Of a stretch of 64,000 nt of DNA, positions 19,968-31,140 are shown one piece after another (the first letter of the stretch is position 1; each line of letters begins with the position of its first letter). This stretch comes from Linanthus parryae (lineage: Eukaryota > Streptophyta > Magnoliopsida > Ericales > Polemoniaceae): the NCBI GenBank assembly GCA_023055425.1, contig JALGPY010000004.1, forward strand, positions 17,011,718 to 17,075,717. Direction: 5' to 3'. The notes under the pieces are model-generated. The model did not search any database. It was not told the DNA's origin and worked only from the letters and a program-made list of their open reading frames with translations. The translations under genes were made by a program, and so were the position numbers.

Positions 19968-19987
19968 GATTCACGTCGGGTTCACCA
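19968..19987 (-). promoter_or_regulatory. Primer-binding site of element A (tRNA-Trp)
   Basis: On the minus strand TGGTGAACCCGACGTGAATC starts three bases after the 5' LTR. All 20 bases complement the 3' end of plant tRNA-Trp as I remember it (...TTCACGTCGGGTTCA plus CCA). Confidence 0.85.
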
Positions 19988-19990
19988 AAA

Positions 19991-20635
19991 TGTGCACAAG
20001 AGATTCTGGCAGAGAGACCTCCGTGTACACCGTACGTAGTGGATCAGGGATCGCACAGGAAGAATAGGGGTGTGTGTAGGGAGAGAGCAAGTCAGTAGCA
20101 ATGTCTGAGAGAGAGACAGAGGTTTGGCAGAGCTTCCGCGTATGGCAGTGTTGTTCTCCTTTGTATGGAAAGGTTAACGATATATATATACTGGAGAACG
20201 TGGCCGTTGTAGTGTGGTTAATGCGCCCATTGATGGCGGCTTAATTAGCTTAACCATAACGGCACGTTCGTCCGAGTATATAGGAACCGTTAGAGCACGT
20301 GGTGCGCGAGTACCGGAACCGTTACGAGGTTGACCGGGTTTGACCGGATTGACCGGGTTTGACCGGATTGACCGGGTCTAGGGAGCTCGTGCCATAGATC
20401 TCTCAAAACAGTTACTAAAGGTCGCGCGCGGGCTTGGCTCGCACGCGACAGGGCTTACTCTAGCCTCCAAACCACAAGTCCCTACAAGTCCCGTGCAGTG
20501 TTATGCGAGGGCTCTGTCTCGCAGCCCCCACATGGATCAGCTCGGCTGGTGATCCTGTGTGTGTGGAGCACAATATGGTGTGCTGGATGCTTGCCACGTG
20601 GCCTAGATCTGCCATGTCATAAAGCAGTATCTACA
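19991..20635 (-). repeat. Element A 5' LTR
   Basis: 645 bp, one substitution from the 3' LTR. It holds the promoter elements that would drive the genomic RNA, including the W-box cluster at 20330-20373 and the TATA tract at 20180-20190. It is followed by the exact CTAGA target duplication. Confidence 0.97.
20330..20373. promoter_or_regulatory. Array of five W-box cores (5' LTR copy)
   Basis: Same five TTGACC cores as in the other LTR, about 150-190 bp upstream of the TATA tract in element sense. This is the copy that could make the young element responsive to WRKY factors. Confidence 0.65.
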
Positions 20636-20640
20636 CTAGA
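20636..20640. repeat. Target-site duplication of element A (right)
   Basis: CTAGA, identical to 4917-4921. Confidence 0.95.
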
Positions 20641-20655
20641 CAACCCCCTGTTTCC

Positions 20656-20714
20656 CATAGCACAACCGCTCATCTGATCAGATGAGCAGTTCTCAGATGA
20701 GCGGTTGTGCTATG
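20656..20714. other. Perfect 22-bp inverted repeat (hairpin)
   Basis: Arms 20656-20677 and 20693-20714 are exact reverse complements over 22 bp, with a 15-base loop that itself starts with a third partial copy of the arm (TCAGATGAGCAGTT). A fourth related block follows at about 20755-20775 (GATGAGCAGTTGTGCTATG). Perfect arms imply recent origin or constraint. It lies 16 bp from the insertion point of element A. Confidence 0.85.
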
Positions 20715-20792
20715 CTAAATAGAGGTTTTCATCGATTTAGCACACATCTAAGATCGATGAGCAGTTGTGCTATGAAAAACAGAGGTTGGCAT

Positions 20793-20877
20793 CGTTATAT
20801 TCTGACTACCTGAAGCAACATCTTTGTGATCATTCCATGCATTACAATGTTGCATCAAGACAACCAGAATATAACGA
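20793..20877. ncRNA. Candidate small-RNA-like hairpin 1
   Basis: Outer stem CGTTATATTCTG (20793-20804) pairs exactly with CAGAATATAACG (20866-20877). The inner arms 20811-20829 and 20842-20857 pair with one mismatch and a small bulge around the loop CATTCCATGCA. The 85-base fold has precursor-like size. No known miRNA is recognised and expression is unknown. Confidence 0.45.
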
Positions 20878-20994
20878 AATCAACCTCGTGGAAATTGTTG
20901 ACATTGACATGCTTTCCCACAATCAAAACTCTATATAGGTGGATGATAGGTGTAGTGAAATGGACAGTAGAATCCGTTGTGTTCTTGCCCCCTC

Positions 20995-21037
20995 CTGAAG
21001 CTTCTGTGTGACAATTCCATGCATCACAGTGCTTCAG
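20995..21037. ncRNA. Candidate small-RNA-like hairpin 2 (related to hairpin 1)
   Basis: CTGAAGC..CTGTG.TGA (20995-21011) pairs with TCACAGTGCTTCAG (21024-21037). It shares the loop ATTCCATGCA and the CCTGAAGC start with hairpin 1, and the two lie in an approximately 185-bp direct repeat whose copies both run on to AAATGGACA. The duplicated hairpin with a preserved loop is the reason to note it. Confidence 0.45.
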
Positions 21038-21124
21038 CAAGGCGGCATGAACATAACTGACTCTTGACATCCACATGCTTGCCCGGAATCTAAACTTCAA
21101 TTATCTGCATGGATGTAAGGTGGA

Positions 21125-21540
21125 GTAAATGGACAAGGTTGTATGCTCTGGTTTTATACATAGTGGGAACATGGGGATTAGGAGGAGATGGAGAGGTGGG
21201 GGTAATGTATTAATAAATGCTGGTTTAAAAAGGTGCTTTCAGAATAATCATTGCTCGAATTAAAGATGTGGTTGCCGAGAGATCATTGTTGGTTTAGAGA
21301 TTAGTGCAGTAGGTATAGGCTCATCAACCACCTCATTGATTAGGGGTGGCAACATTACAAAATTATACTAACTTTTTTTCCAATCACCTGTTGCAGGTAC
21401 AATTTGTATGTTATAGAACATTGATACTAGTAGTATATATTAGCGGCTTATGTGATGTCCAAAAAATACCAGGCCAGAGATCTCCAAAATATTTGCAGAG
21501 TATTTCGTTGAAGGACGAGTTGTGTCGCAAATAGAGGTAA
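21125..21540 (+). repeat. Diverged local duplication, copy 3
   Basis: 21125-21349 matches 340-557 and 4535-4735 (GGACAAGG.TGTA, TAATAAATGCTGGTTTAAA, AGATGTGGTT, GATTAGGGGTGGCAA). 21375-21540 repeats the exon-like block of copy 2: CACCTGTTGCAGGTA, TATAGAACA, AGTAGTATATATTAG, and an ending AGAG before GTAAAT. Order differs between copies, so several duplication steps are likely. Confidence 0.6.
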
Positions 21541-22490
21541 ATTACCCTGCAATACTTTACATCATCTGACTGTTCCTCGCATTTGAAAATCGTAAACGAG
21601 ACCCCTGCATGGTGTGGGTGGAGGCTCCTGCCAGGTGGTAGCTATGCATGGAACACAGACTGAAACACTCACTATGTTGTACACTTCCATTGTTGTATGC
21701 TACATATTGCTCGCTCGAGACCCCTACGTGGTGTGGGTGGAGACCATGCATACAATTCACACACTGCTTGCACAATATTATATGTGCCGTATATGGGCTC
21801 AGAAGTTATGGAAGTTAATCGGTATAGTTGAATTGAGATGAGGGCTCCCTGAGAGCTAAAAATTGCATTTGACAATGTCACTATTGCGCCTTCTTCCTGC
21901 AGTGGTCCATTGTTATCTTTGTAAATCAGATTTAAGAATGTGAATTTTTTATATCGGGTGAACAGCTAGCTAGCTGAGTTTAGTTTAGCATACACCTTGT
22001 ACGGCATAACATAATTCATGTTCATACTTGTCAGAAAATGTATATGCTGTTTGTGAATGTCTTCAGGTTTTGTGAATCAGACTCCCAACACGACGATTGC
22101 ATGACCGTGTAGCTTGCAAGAACTCAAGGTCGCCTCCACCTCCCATGCACGATACACGTTCACATCGGAGCTTCCATACTCACAACTACGTACCTAGCTA
22201 GCGCATATTATGCTAAGTTTGTAGTTTTTTTTTTTTGAATGATATATAGTTTGTTAGGATTTTATGTTGTAGTTGATGTAAATGTACAAAATTTTGGTAC
22301 ACTGGGTTCGATTGATATTAATAGATTTTTAATTTTTTTCAAGTTGTCTATGATTTTAGTATTTATTTATAATTTTTTTTTTTATAGACGACCACTTCTC
22401 GATGAACAATTAGTGAGCAAAATGACTACATACGACGAATAAAAGTATTTGTTGGCAAAATGACTACATACGAGCAAAATGACTACATAG
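21541..22490. other. Intergenic sequence, no gene seen
   Basis: A short imperfect repeat (GAGACCCCTGCATGGTGTGG at about 21598 and GAGACCCCTACGTGGTGTGG at about 21718) and, at 22415-22490, three copies of GCAAAATGACTACATA are visible. AT-rich from about 22205. The last bases abut the broken end of element C. Confidence 0.6.
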
Positions 22491-23480
22491 GACACTTGAA
22501 GATATGTTTAGAACTATTCTACTTGAAAGTAATTTGCCAAAGTATTTGTTGGCAGAAGCTGTTAATACTACCAATTATGTGCTTAATAGATGTTTGATTA
22601 TGCCTATTTTGAAAAATACTCCATATGAACTGTTTAAAGGAAGGAAGCCTAGTGTCTCTTATTTCAAACCTTTTGGTTGTATTTTTAATGTGCATAATAA
22701 TGGTAAAGACAATCTTGGTAAGTTTGATGCTAGAAGTGATGAAGGTGTATTTCTTGGATATTCTCAAACTAGCAAAGCTTATAGAGTTTTCAATAGAAAA
22801 ACCAAGATTGTGGAAGAGAGTATTCATGTGTTATTTGATGAAAGTACTAAGGATTCTATGAGTGAAATTTTTGCAGATCTTAATTTGAACAAGCTTGAGG
22901 CTGATGATGACATTGTGAAAGAAGACAAAGGCAAAACTGAAGTACAGAATCAGTCAGTAGAATCTCAAGGCCTTGAACCTCCTGCAGAGCCAAAATCTCA
23001 AAGCCTTGAGATTGAAACTGAACATATTCCTGGACACCAAGGAAGAAGTTTAAGTATCTTGCAGACTATCCAGCTGACAATATCATATCTGATCCAAATA
23101 GTGGAACTCAGACAAGAGGACTGTTGAAGAACTTATGTGCTTTTAGTGCTTTTGTATCATTGATTGAGCCTAAGAATGCAAAAGAAGCACTGGAATATGA
23201 AGATTGGATCACTGCAATGCAAATTGAGCTGAATGTATTTGAAAGAAACAAGGTATGGAATCTGGTTCCTATACCAAAAGAGCAATCAGTTATTGGAACC
23301 AGATGGGTGTTCAGAAATAAGTTTGATGAGAATGGCAAAGTGGTAAGATGAAAAGCCAGACTTGTGGAACAAGGATATAATCTAGAATAACGTATAGACT
23401 ATGGGGATACATTTTCTCTCGTTGCCAGGTTAGAAGCTATTAGAATACTTCTTGCATTTGCATCTCACAAACACATAAAG
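22491..23480 (+). pseudogene. Sirevirus pol fragment (integrase end, RT start)
   Basis: 22504-23127 encodes the end of the integrase region: EAVNTTNYVLNRCLI, TPYELFKGRKPSVSYFKPFG, FDARSDEGVFLGYSQTSKAY. After a frameshift near 23120, 23124-23351 gives the RT start (WITAMQIELNVFERNKVWNL, GTRWVFRNKFDENGKVV). A TGA follows and further decay is visible ([28 protein letters not shown]) until the match ends near 23480. No catalytic RT motif remains. Confidence 0.9.
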
Positions 23481-23660
23481 CTTTATAAGTTATATGTGTT
23501 ATTTGCTCACATAGAGCTTTGTCTAATTTGACATCAGCTGTTTTTGTATGTGATATTATGTTATATGTGTTATTTGCTCATATTTTTCAAATACTGTTAT
23601 CTTATTCTTACAAAAAGATTGGCAAGAATATTTAACCAAGATTATGGGTTTTGTCTTTCA

Positions 23661-23673
23661 TCAAGGGGGAGAT
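23661..23673 (+). promoter_or_regulatory. Polypurine tract of element C
   Basis: CAAGGGGGAGAT sits directly before the TGTTGATTCAAG start of the 3' LTR. Confidence 0.8.
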
Positions 23674-25150
23674 TGTTGATTCAAGACTTCTAAGTGTGTT
23701 TTGGGAAGTCATCATTTAGAGTGATGAAAGACAAAGATTCTCTAAGTCTTCAAGGCTCCAAGGCCTTGAGATATTGATCAAAGCCTCAAAACCTTGACAG
23801 TAACTTTCTTATGAAGTGTGTTCTGAAAATCTTGTGTTGCAGGTGATCAATCTGATGTTTAAGATCATATATTTGTTGCCAATATTCTTGTTATATGTTT
23901 CTTATATATTTAACATATTGCAGATATCATAATTAGAGTGAATCAAAGAACTCTGGTGTTACAGTTGGAAAAACTGTGAAGAATGTTCAGAGCTCCAAGG
24001 CCTTGAGATATGCCTTGAGCTGCTGACAGTTTTCGCAGACATAACTTGCTATAAGTGTTTAAAGAATTTTTCAAGTCTTAAATTGGTTTGTGTTGGTTTA
24101 TATGATTGTTTGGTAATCAGGTTAATGACTTAATTATTTGATTCAATTTTATTTAGAAACTGAATATCCAAACAGACTTAATGCTGTTATGTATTTGGAT
24201 TTTGTTTGTTGTTGTGCTTAATGTTGTTGCAGATTTTTCAAAGGTGCAATCTTATCACAATGAACTCCAACGGATATCTACTCAGAGCTGTTTTGAATTG
24301 CAGTTAGAAAGGATAAGGATTTGCAGGAACAGAGATCCTAAAATCTCTCATTCAGTTGCTGGAAGTAGATAAAAGCCGGTTTGAATTTGAAAGACAAGGG
24401 GAAGCTTACAGAAAACAGAAATCAAAGGAAAAGAAGGAGAGATACAGCCGTGGAAGATCAAATCATCAATCCTCACAACTTCAAGCTTCAATCAAGTGCT
24501 TTCAGAAGACCAATCATTCCAGTATTCCTGAAGAACACATCCAGGCTTTCTCAGCTGATTCTTCTATTGTGTTCTTCTCTTTTTTGTACTTTAATCTGCT
24601 TATCTTCTGTATATCTTATACCTCACAAAACCTAGTGGTTAGTTGTTTAAGTGAACAACAAGAGGTCCTTGTTAGCTCAACAGTTAGTAGCTGATACTAG
24701 ATAGGTTTGGAACCACAAGCTCTATAGGTGTAAGGGAGTTCACTTAGGCTTGAAGATCTAGGGCTGTTTCTGTGTGAGTAATAAGAAGTTTTTGCCCAAT
24801 CCTGGTTGGATTAGATCCCTCAGGCAGAGATTAGGTCTATTGGGACTGAACTCTGTAAATTGCTCAGTGTTCTTTACTTTACAGTTTAGCTATTTATTCT
24901 TGCAAGTGATCTAAATCAAATTAGGGTTTACAAACTATTTGATTGGTACTAGTACAAGGCATTGAAGCTTTCTTTTATACATAAGAAGTTTCTGACCAGT
25001 CTTACAAAATCTCAAGGCCTTGAGATTTCTGTCTTGTACTTGCATCACTTAGTTAAATTATGTGTTTTAGCAAAAAGTTCCCATACTCTATTCAACCCCC
25101 CTTCTAGAGTATTATGGTCCTGTATTTAGTCTATATTATAAACTTTCACA
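23674..25150 (+). repeat. Element C 3' LTR (about 1.48 kb)
   Basis: Starts TGTTGATTCAAG after the polypurine tract and ends near 25150 with AACTTTCACA, after the block CTCTATTCAACCCCCCTTCT that also ends the LTR of element D. Contains several CAAGGCCTTGAG palindromes. No 5' partner LTR is present in the window, so the right end is inferred from D. Confidence 0.7.
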
Positions 25151-25470
25151 AGATTTGCACATGACGTGTTCTCATTGATGAGAATGCACACCTTAGGGTC
25201 CACATCCATGGATATATGTTTTCTCCCTGTGTATGCTTGTTTTATTTTTCTTTACTGCGTGTGATTTGATGTATTTACTTATCTTGCATGCTAAAATAAC
25301 TTAAAAAAAAGAGCTCACATTAGTAGACATCAATAAAGTTAATACCGAATCATAGGTTACGAGATTTGAGTCCTAGGATTTTTCGTTAGGTTTTGGTGGA
25401 TTCCTTATGTGAAACTATTAAGTTTTAACCGATTTCTCATGTTTTATGAGCTAAGAAAATGATAGTATTT
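25151..25470. other. Spacer between elements C and D, nothing recognised
   Basis: AT-rich, no frame or repeat I can identify. ATTTT at 25466-25470 would be the left target-site duplication of element D; the right partner cannot be checked because D is truncated there. Confidence 0.5.
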
Positions 25471-26579
25471 TGAAGGGGTGTAAAGTAGGTGGAAATACAT
25501 GATCGATACTCTAGAAGGGGGGTTGAATAGAGTATGGCCACTTTTTCTAAACTTGCAAGAAGAGTGGATTCAAAAGATTTGTAGAGTGATTCAAGTCTTG
25601 AAACGAGTTTCAAGCCCTTGGAATAAAAACAATTGGAGTATAAAAGATAAGTCTATTTCAAGGCCTTGAAATGAGTTTCAAACCCTTGAAATGAAACTGT
25701 TTTGAATGCTGCAAAATTTCTAAGTATGGAACTGAAAAGTAAATTCAAGAGACACAAGATATATAGAGTTCAGTCCACTTGGACCTACGTATCTACCTCA
25801 GGGATATTCTCCCTGCAGGATTTTCAACACAATTCTTATTAATCCACAGCTAAGCCCTAAATCTCAAGCACATATAGATTCCTTACTCTTTTACAGCTTG
25901 TGGTTCTCACAAACCTATCTAGTACTTTCTCTATCTATCTGATTAACTACGAATTCTCTATTGTTCACCTTGAACAATCCTTGAGAATAGAAACTAGAAG
26001 TATTATCAAAATGATATACAAATGAAGTTAAGAAGAGAAGAAGACTAGAACTGAATCTGCAGTCAGTATGGAGTGTTCTTCATATGCATGGATTGAGTGA
26101 AATGAATATGCTTCTTTGTTTCTTGTCAATACTTGAATGTTTTTGAGTGTCTCTGCTAATTGTCCCGTTTAGTGCATCAGCTTTCCCTCTTTTTATAGAG
26201 CAGTTTGAATTGCAGATCTTCAGGATCTTCTTATAACAAACTTCCCTATTTATTAGCTTCATCTTTAACTTCTCTAACAGCTTTTCCAACTGATAGTTGA
26301 TTATTAACTTCAATGATACTGATTTGATATTGTATGAACAGTTGTTAGGCAACTTCCAAACGCAGCAGGATTGATCACAAAGTCAATTCATCACATAATT
26401 TCCTTTTTTGCAAAACTCAGGTTAGGAAACAAATCCTGAAAAATAGGAAACAAAATTTCACTGCAAAACTTAGTCAAACAGATGATATTAGATAATGTAA
26501 ACCGTGTCAAAATACTTTGTCTTTCATCATCAAGTATCAACTAATCATGCACCGGGTTTTAGAAATTGAATCAAGAACA
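25471..26579 (-). repeat. Element D 3' LTR
   Basis: 1109 bp, TGAAGGGGTGTA at the left and ATCAAGAACA at the right on the plus strand, matching 58378-60409 without its insertion. Contains a perfect TTTCAAGGCCTTGAAA palindrome near 25656-25671. Confidence 0.85.
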
Positions 26580-28290
26580 GAAACTCCCCCTAAGTTCATG
26601 CATATAAGGCACAGTTAGTTTCAAGGCTTTGAAAGATGTTTCAAGGCTTTGAAATGGACTAGCTATTTCAATTCATGAAATTGAATTGAAAACTGAATTG
26701 AACTTACAAACTCCCCCTTGTTGAAAGACAAAACCACAATCTTTTTTATACTATGATTCTGCAAAAAATACTCATTGGCATATAGTACAGTAAAATATAG
26801 CACATGATATCCAAAATAAATCCAACTTATTATTGTACATAACTTCAAAGTTCAGATAATTCTACTGACCAAAACCAGGTCAGATGTCCTAGTATGCAGA
26901 TAAGTAAAATAAATAAAAACCTAATTATTCTCCCCCTTTTTGACTTTCATCAAAAAATAATGAGAAGATGTTGGATCAGAGGAATGAGAAGATGTTGGAT
27001 CAGAGTTTTTGGAAAGATTTTTGAAAGACCGTTTGAAAAAGATAAAATTGTCAAGACTTTCAAAAGGATTTCAAGGCCTTGGAAAGGAAAATAAATATTA
27101 GGCAAGAGTTAAGGGTTTGGGTCATCATCTCCTTGCTGCTCTACATCTTCTTCCTTACTATTTCCCTCATCATCATCAGCTTGTCTTCTTTCTGTTGAGC
27201 CACATCAACATCTTCAATGATTTAGCTTATTATATTGATCACACTGTTGAAAAGGAAGGTTAAACCTTATAAATCTTTCATACCATGTTTCAGTTTCTTC
27301 TTTACAAAAGACCTTTTATTAAACACTGAAGAATTTGTCTTATGATCTTTTCTGCCGGTTTCCAGGCTAGATTCTGACTGAACTTCTTGAATTTCTCTCC
27401 CCTTTTTCCCTTCTTTGATAAAGGATAGGTTTCATATGAACTTGAATTTTCATATGAATCCGAGTCTTGAATGTAGATCTTTTCTTTTCCTTTTCCCTTG
27501 TCTGCTTTGTCAGCCTTCTTTTTAACCTTATTAGGGCTACCAATCTGAATTCCATTATGTTTTTATAGAGAAGACTCCACTGCCTTTTTCTTCTTACTGG
27601 ATAATGGTGTCTGATCTTTCTTTTCCTTCTTCTTGGGAGGATGAGGTTCCATTTCTTCGGCATTAGGGGTCTTTGAACTTGAATCTCCACTGATGGTCCG
27701 AACCTCTTCCACAGTGGATTTTATTTTCTTCTCTGTACCAGCCTTTGAACCACCATCCATCTTAATTCAGTCAGAGGCTCTTCTAGTGATCATTAGGTTT
27801 TGGGGAGAAGAATAGAGAGGTATGATAGATACGAAGGAGAGAAAGAAAGAAGAAGATAAATAGAAGAGAGTTTCAGTTTGAAAAGGAAACTAAATATTCT
27901 GCCTAATCTTTGAAGATCTGGTGAGTCAAAAAGATTCAAATTTTGTGTGTGCCGTTGGAAATAAAAGTTATAATACTAATTTGGTTAAAAAGGGATATTT
28001 GAAAATTTGGGGGACAACATTGAGAAATTATCTACAAAGATAATACCCAACATTAAAAGATCCAAATTATTGACTAACTAGCATGCAGTCTTATTTTCAA
28101 GGCTTTGGAATGGGTTTCAAGGCCTTGAAAAGTAATATGATTTAAAGAACATATACTCAAAGCTTTGAAACAATTTTCAAGGCTTTGAAAATTAGTTCAA
28201 ACCTTTGAAGCACATAATACTTACCTGATTCTCCCCCTAAACCAATGCTTCTTTATTTAGCTTGCCCAATTTCAATCTTAAGGCTGAGAA
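26580..28290 (-). other. Element D 3' region: polypurine tracts and palindromes
   Basis: Four AGGGGGAG runs in element sense (plus-strand positions about 26583, 26710, 26929 and 28232). Several polypurine tracts and palindromes before the 3' LTR are described for Sireviruses. TTTCAAGGC[CT]TTGAAA-type palindromes occur near 26619, 26641, 27069, 28098, 28116 and 28178. Confidence 0.75.
27367..27760 (-). pseudogene. Sirevirus extra 3' frame (env-like position), broken
   Basis: Begins MDGGSKAGTEKKIKSTVEEV and is lysine- and proline-rich (PHPPKKKEKKDQTPLSSKKKK). The frame is broken near 27565 and continues as a second lysine-rich stretch to 27367. It occupies the position of the env-like gene of Sireviruses, but I see no signal peptide or membrane segment. 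The matching C-terminal part of the second D copy is at 61099-60914. Confidence 0.6.
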
Positions 28291-28293
28291 TCT

Positions 28294-31140
28294 TTAATCT
28301 GCCAATGGTTTAGTGAAGATATCTGCAAATTGCACGTTAGTATAGATAAATTCAAGAACAATATCTTCTTTTTGAGCATGATCTCTGATGAAGTGATGTC
28401 GGACATCAATATGATTTGTTCTTGAATGCTGGACTGGATTCTTTGTAATTGATATTGCAGTTGTGTTATCACACTTGATAGGTATATTTGTGAAATCAAA
28501 TCCAATGTCTCTCATTTGTTGTGCTATCCATAAGACTTGTGAACAGCAACCTCCAGCTGCTATGTATTCATTTTCTGCTGTTGATAGTGCAACTCAGTTT
28601 TTCTTCTTTGAAAAATTGTCTATAAAGATAACACCCAACATTGAGATATCTAAATATTCTCTTAGCTGCTGACAAGTGTGATTCTTTAAGATCATCTTTA
28701 AATCTAGCACACATGCACATAGTGAACATTATACATGGTCTACTAGTAGTGAGGTAGAGTAATGATCCACACATTCACACTCTATACTCTTTTACATTCA
28801 CACTCTTACAAGATTCATCTTTGTCTAAAGACAGTGTAGAGCTCATGGGGGTCTTAATCTCTTTGGACTGAGACATATTGTACTTGCTTAGCAAGTCTCT
28901 TGTATACTTGCTTTGATGAAAGAATATGCCTTTTTTTATCAGATGAATTTGAAGTCCAAGGAAGAATTTTAGTTCTCCCATCAAGCTCATTTCAAATTCC
29001 CTGCTCATAAGACTTGAGCATTCCTTGCACAGAAGATCATTAGTAGCTCCAAACAGAATATCATCAACATAAATTTGAACTAAAAGCATTTCTTTTTCAT
29101 GAGTCTTATGAAAAGGGACTTATCTACTAATCCTCTTTTGAAATCATTTTCAAGTATAAACTTTGACAATCTTTCATAATAAGCCCTTGGAGCATGTTTC
29201 AACCCATAAAGAGCCTTGTCAAGTTTGTAAACATGATCTGGAAACTTGTCATTTTCAACCCATAGACTTCTTCTTGCAAATAGCCGTTTAAAAATGCACA
29301 CTTCACATCCATTTGAAAGACTTATATGTTCTTGTGAGATGCAAATTCAAGTAGAATTCTAATTGCTTCTAACCTGGCAACAGGAGAAAAAGTTTCTTCA
29401 TAGTCAATACCTTCTTCTTGATTTTAGCCTTGAGCTACCAATCTAGCTTTGTTCCTGATTACCTTTCCATTCTCATCTAACTTGTTTCTGAATACCCATC
29501 TGGTTCCAATGACAGAATGATTTCATGGAGGGGGAGCTAGATTTTAAACCATTTTCCTTTCAAACTCATTGAGTTCACTTTGCATAGCTATAATCCGGTA
29601 TGCTTCTTGTAAAGCTTCCTTCATAGTTTTAGGTTTCACAAGAGAGATAAATGCATTAAAGCACAAAGATTCTTCAACTGTGATCTTGTTTGTGTACCAG
29701 TGGTTCAGAAATAATGTTATCAGTAGGATGAGATGAGAGATATTTAAATCTCTTCCTTGGTGTCCAAGTTTCAGACTTTCCAGTTTGTTTTTCAAGTCTT
29801 TGAGAACTTGAAGTACTGGCTTGTTCTACGGTCTTCTCTGGAGATTATGTTTCAAGGCTTTGAACCTTAGTTTCAAGGCCTTGAAAATTCCTTCTTTGTT
29901 CCTGCAACATTTATTTGGAATCTTTTTGAGGATTCTATTTCAGTATCTGAATCATGCTTGCTCAGATTAAGATCTGCAAAACCATCAGTAAAAGAAACAT
30001 CATGGCTTTCATCAAATTTAACATGAATGCTTTGTTCAACAAGCTTGGTTCTCTTATTGTAAACTCTATAGATTTTTCTTGTTTGTGAATAACCAAGAAA
30101 AATACCTTCATCACTTCTAGCATCAAACTTACCAAGATTCTTCTTACCATTATTGTGGACAACACAAGTACAACCAAAAGGTTTGAAGTAAGAAATTTTT
30201 GGCTTTCTTCCTTTGAACAGCTCATAAGGGGTCTTCTTCGGAATAGATCTGATCAACCACCTGTTGAGAATATAGTTTGATGTATTTACAGCTTCTGCCA
30301 AATAACTATTTGTCAAAAAAAAATCCAGAAGCATTGTTCTTGACATGTCTTCAAGAGTCATGTTCTTTCTATAAAAAACTCCACTCTCTTGAGGAGTTCT
30401 AGGAGCAGAAAAGTTGTGAGAGATACCATGCTTAGAACAGAATATATCAAACTCAAGTTGATCAAACTCTCTACCATGATCACTTCTGATTGAAGAAATA
30501 GGCCGGTTTTTCAAGGTTTGAAGTTCCCTACAAAGCTTTAAAAATTCAGTGAGAGCTTCAGATTTTTCTTTAAGAATTATAACCCAAGTATATCTTGAAA
30601 AATCATCTACAATAAAAAGCATGTACTTCTTACCCTTTGGAGTTGGAGTTCTCATAGGACCACTGAGATCCATATGCAGTAATTCAATGGGTCTAGTAGT
30701 ACTTACAAAGTTCTTTGGTTTGAATGAGGTTCTAGTTTTCTTGACATGTGCACATGATAGAGGGTAGACCTCTTGCTAAGTTCTTGGAAACTAGCTTGTT
30801 TAAGGTATGCAAGCTAATGTGTCCCAACTTTCTATGCCAAAACTTTGAATCTTCTTTAAAGGCCTTAAGACACTTCAAATTTTCTCCTGCAACTTTGTTA
30901 GTTTGAAAAGTATAGACATTGTTGGACCTAGAGGCAGTGAGGATGCAATTGCCATATTTCTCATTTTGCACCACACATTTCTCTTTGTCAAAGATTACCT
31001 TGTTGCCATTATCACAAAGCTGATATACACTAAGAAAGTTAAATTTCAAACCATCAACTAGATATACATCCGAAATGGAATTTTCAGAATATGTACCAAC
31101 TTTACTAATACCAAGAATCATGCATTTGCCTTTGTCACCA
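28294..31140 (-). pseudogene. Element D pol (broken)
   Basis: Pieces in element order: pre-integrase zinc region 31121-30732 (FWHRKLGHISLHTLNKLV), integrase 30673-29873 (FIVDDFSRYTWV, IRSDHGREF), RT 29795-28568 (ALYGLKHAPRAYYERL, IYVDDILFGATND, ELKFFLGLQIHLI) and RNaseH to 28294 (CDNTTAISITKNP, DIFTKPLAD). Several frameshifts and stops separate them. The third integrase catalytic residue is lost: the usual VERKN is replaced by FYRKN. Domain order and motifs are those of Ty1/copia. Confidence 0.92.

Larger units (their letters stand above)
4922..20635 (-). mobile_element. Element A: complete Tat-lineage Ty3/gypsy LTR retrotransposon
   Basis: Length 15,714 bp, minus orientation. Order in element sense: LTR (20635-19991), tRNA-Trp primer site, gag-protease (19949-17337), UGA, RT-RNaseH-archaeal-type RNaseH-integrase (to 13599), three hairpins, a tandem-repeat zone (about 13350-12050), an antisense gene zone (10542-6259), polypurine tract, LTR (5566-4922). 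The order RT, degenerate RNaseH, second RNaseH, integrase places it in the Tat group (Retand/Ogre-like) of the non-chromovirus Ty3/gypsy elements. The LTRs differ at one base (5359 A against 20428 G). At the commonly used rate of 1.3e-8 substitutions per site per year that is roughly 60,000 years. Both structural and enzymatic frames are open, so it could be autonomous. Confidence 0.97.
22491..25150 (+). mobile_element. Element C: 5'-truncated Sirevirus (Ty1/copia)
   Basis: It keeps the integrase C-terminus, the start of reverse transcriptase, a polypurine tract and one LTR. It begins abruptly in integrase (around 22491) and the RT is cut at about 23480. Proteins and LTR ends resemble element D. 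It carries the palindrome TCTCAAGGCCTTGAGA or close variants at several places (about 22963, 23757, 25011), the same signature that D carries as TTTCAAGGCCTTGAAA. Confidence 0.85.

Noticed and set aside
27367..27760. Calling the Sirevirus extra frame an envelope glycoprotein
   Set aside because: No signal peptide, cysteine pattern or membrane segment visible; only its position supports the name.
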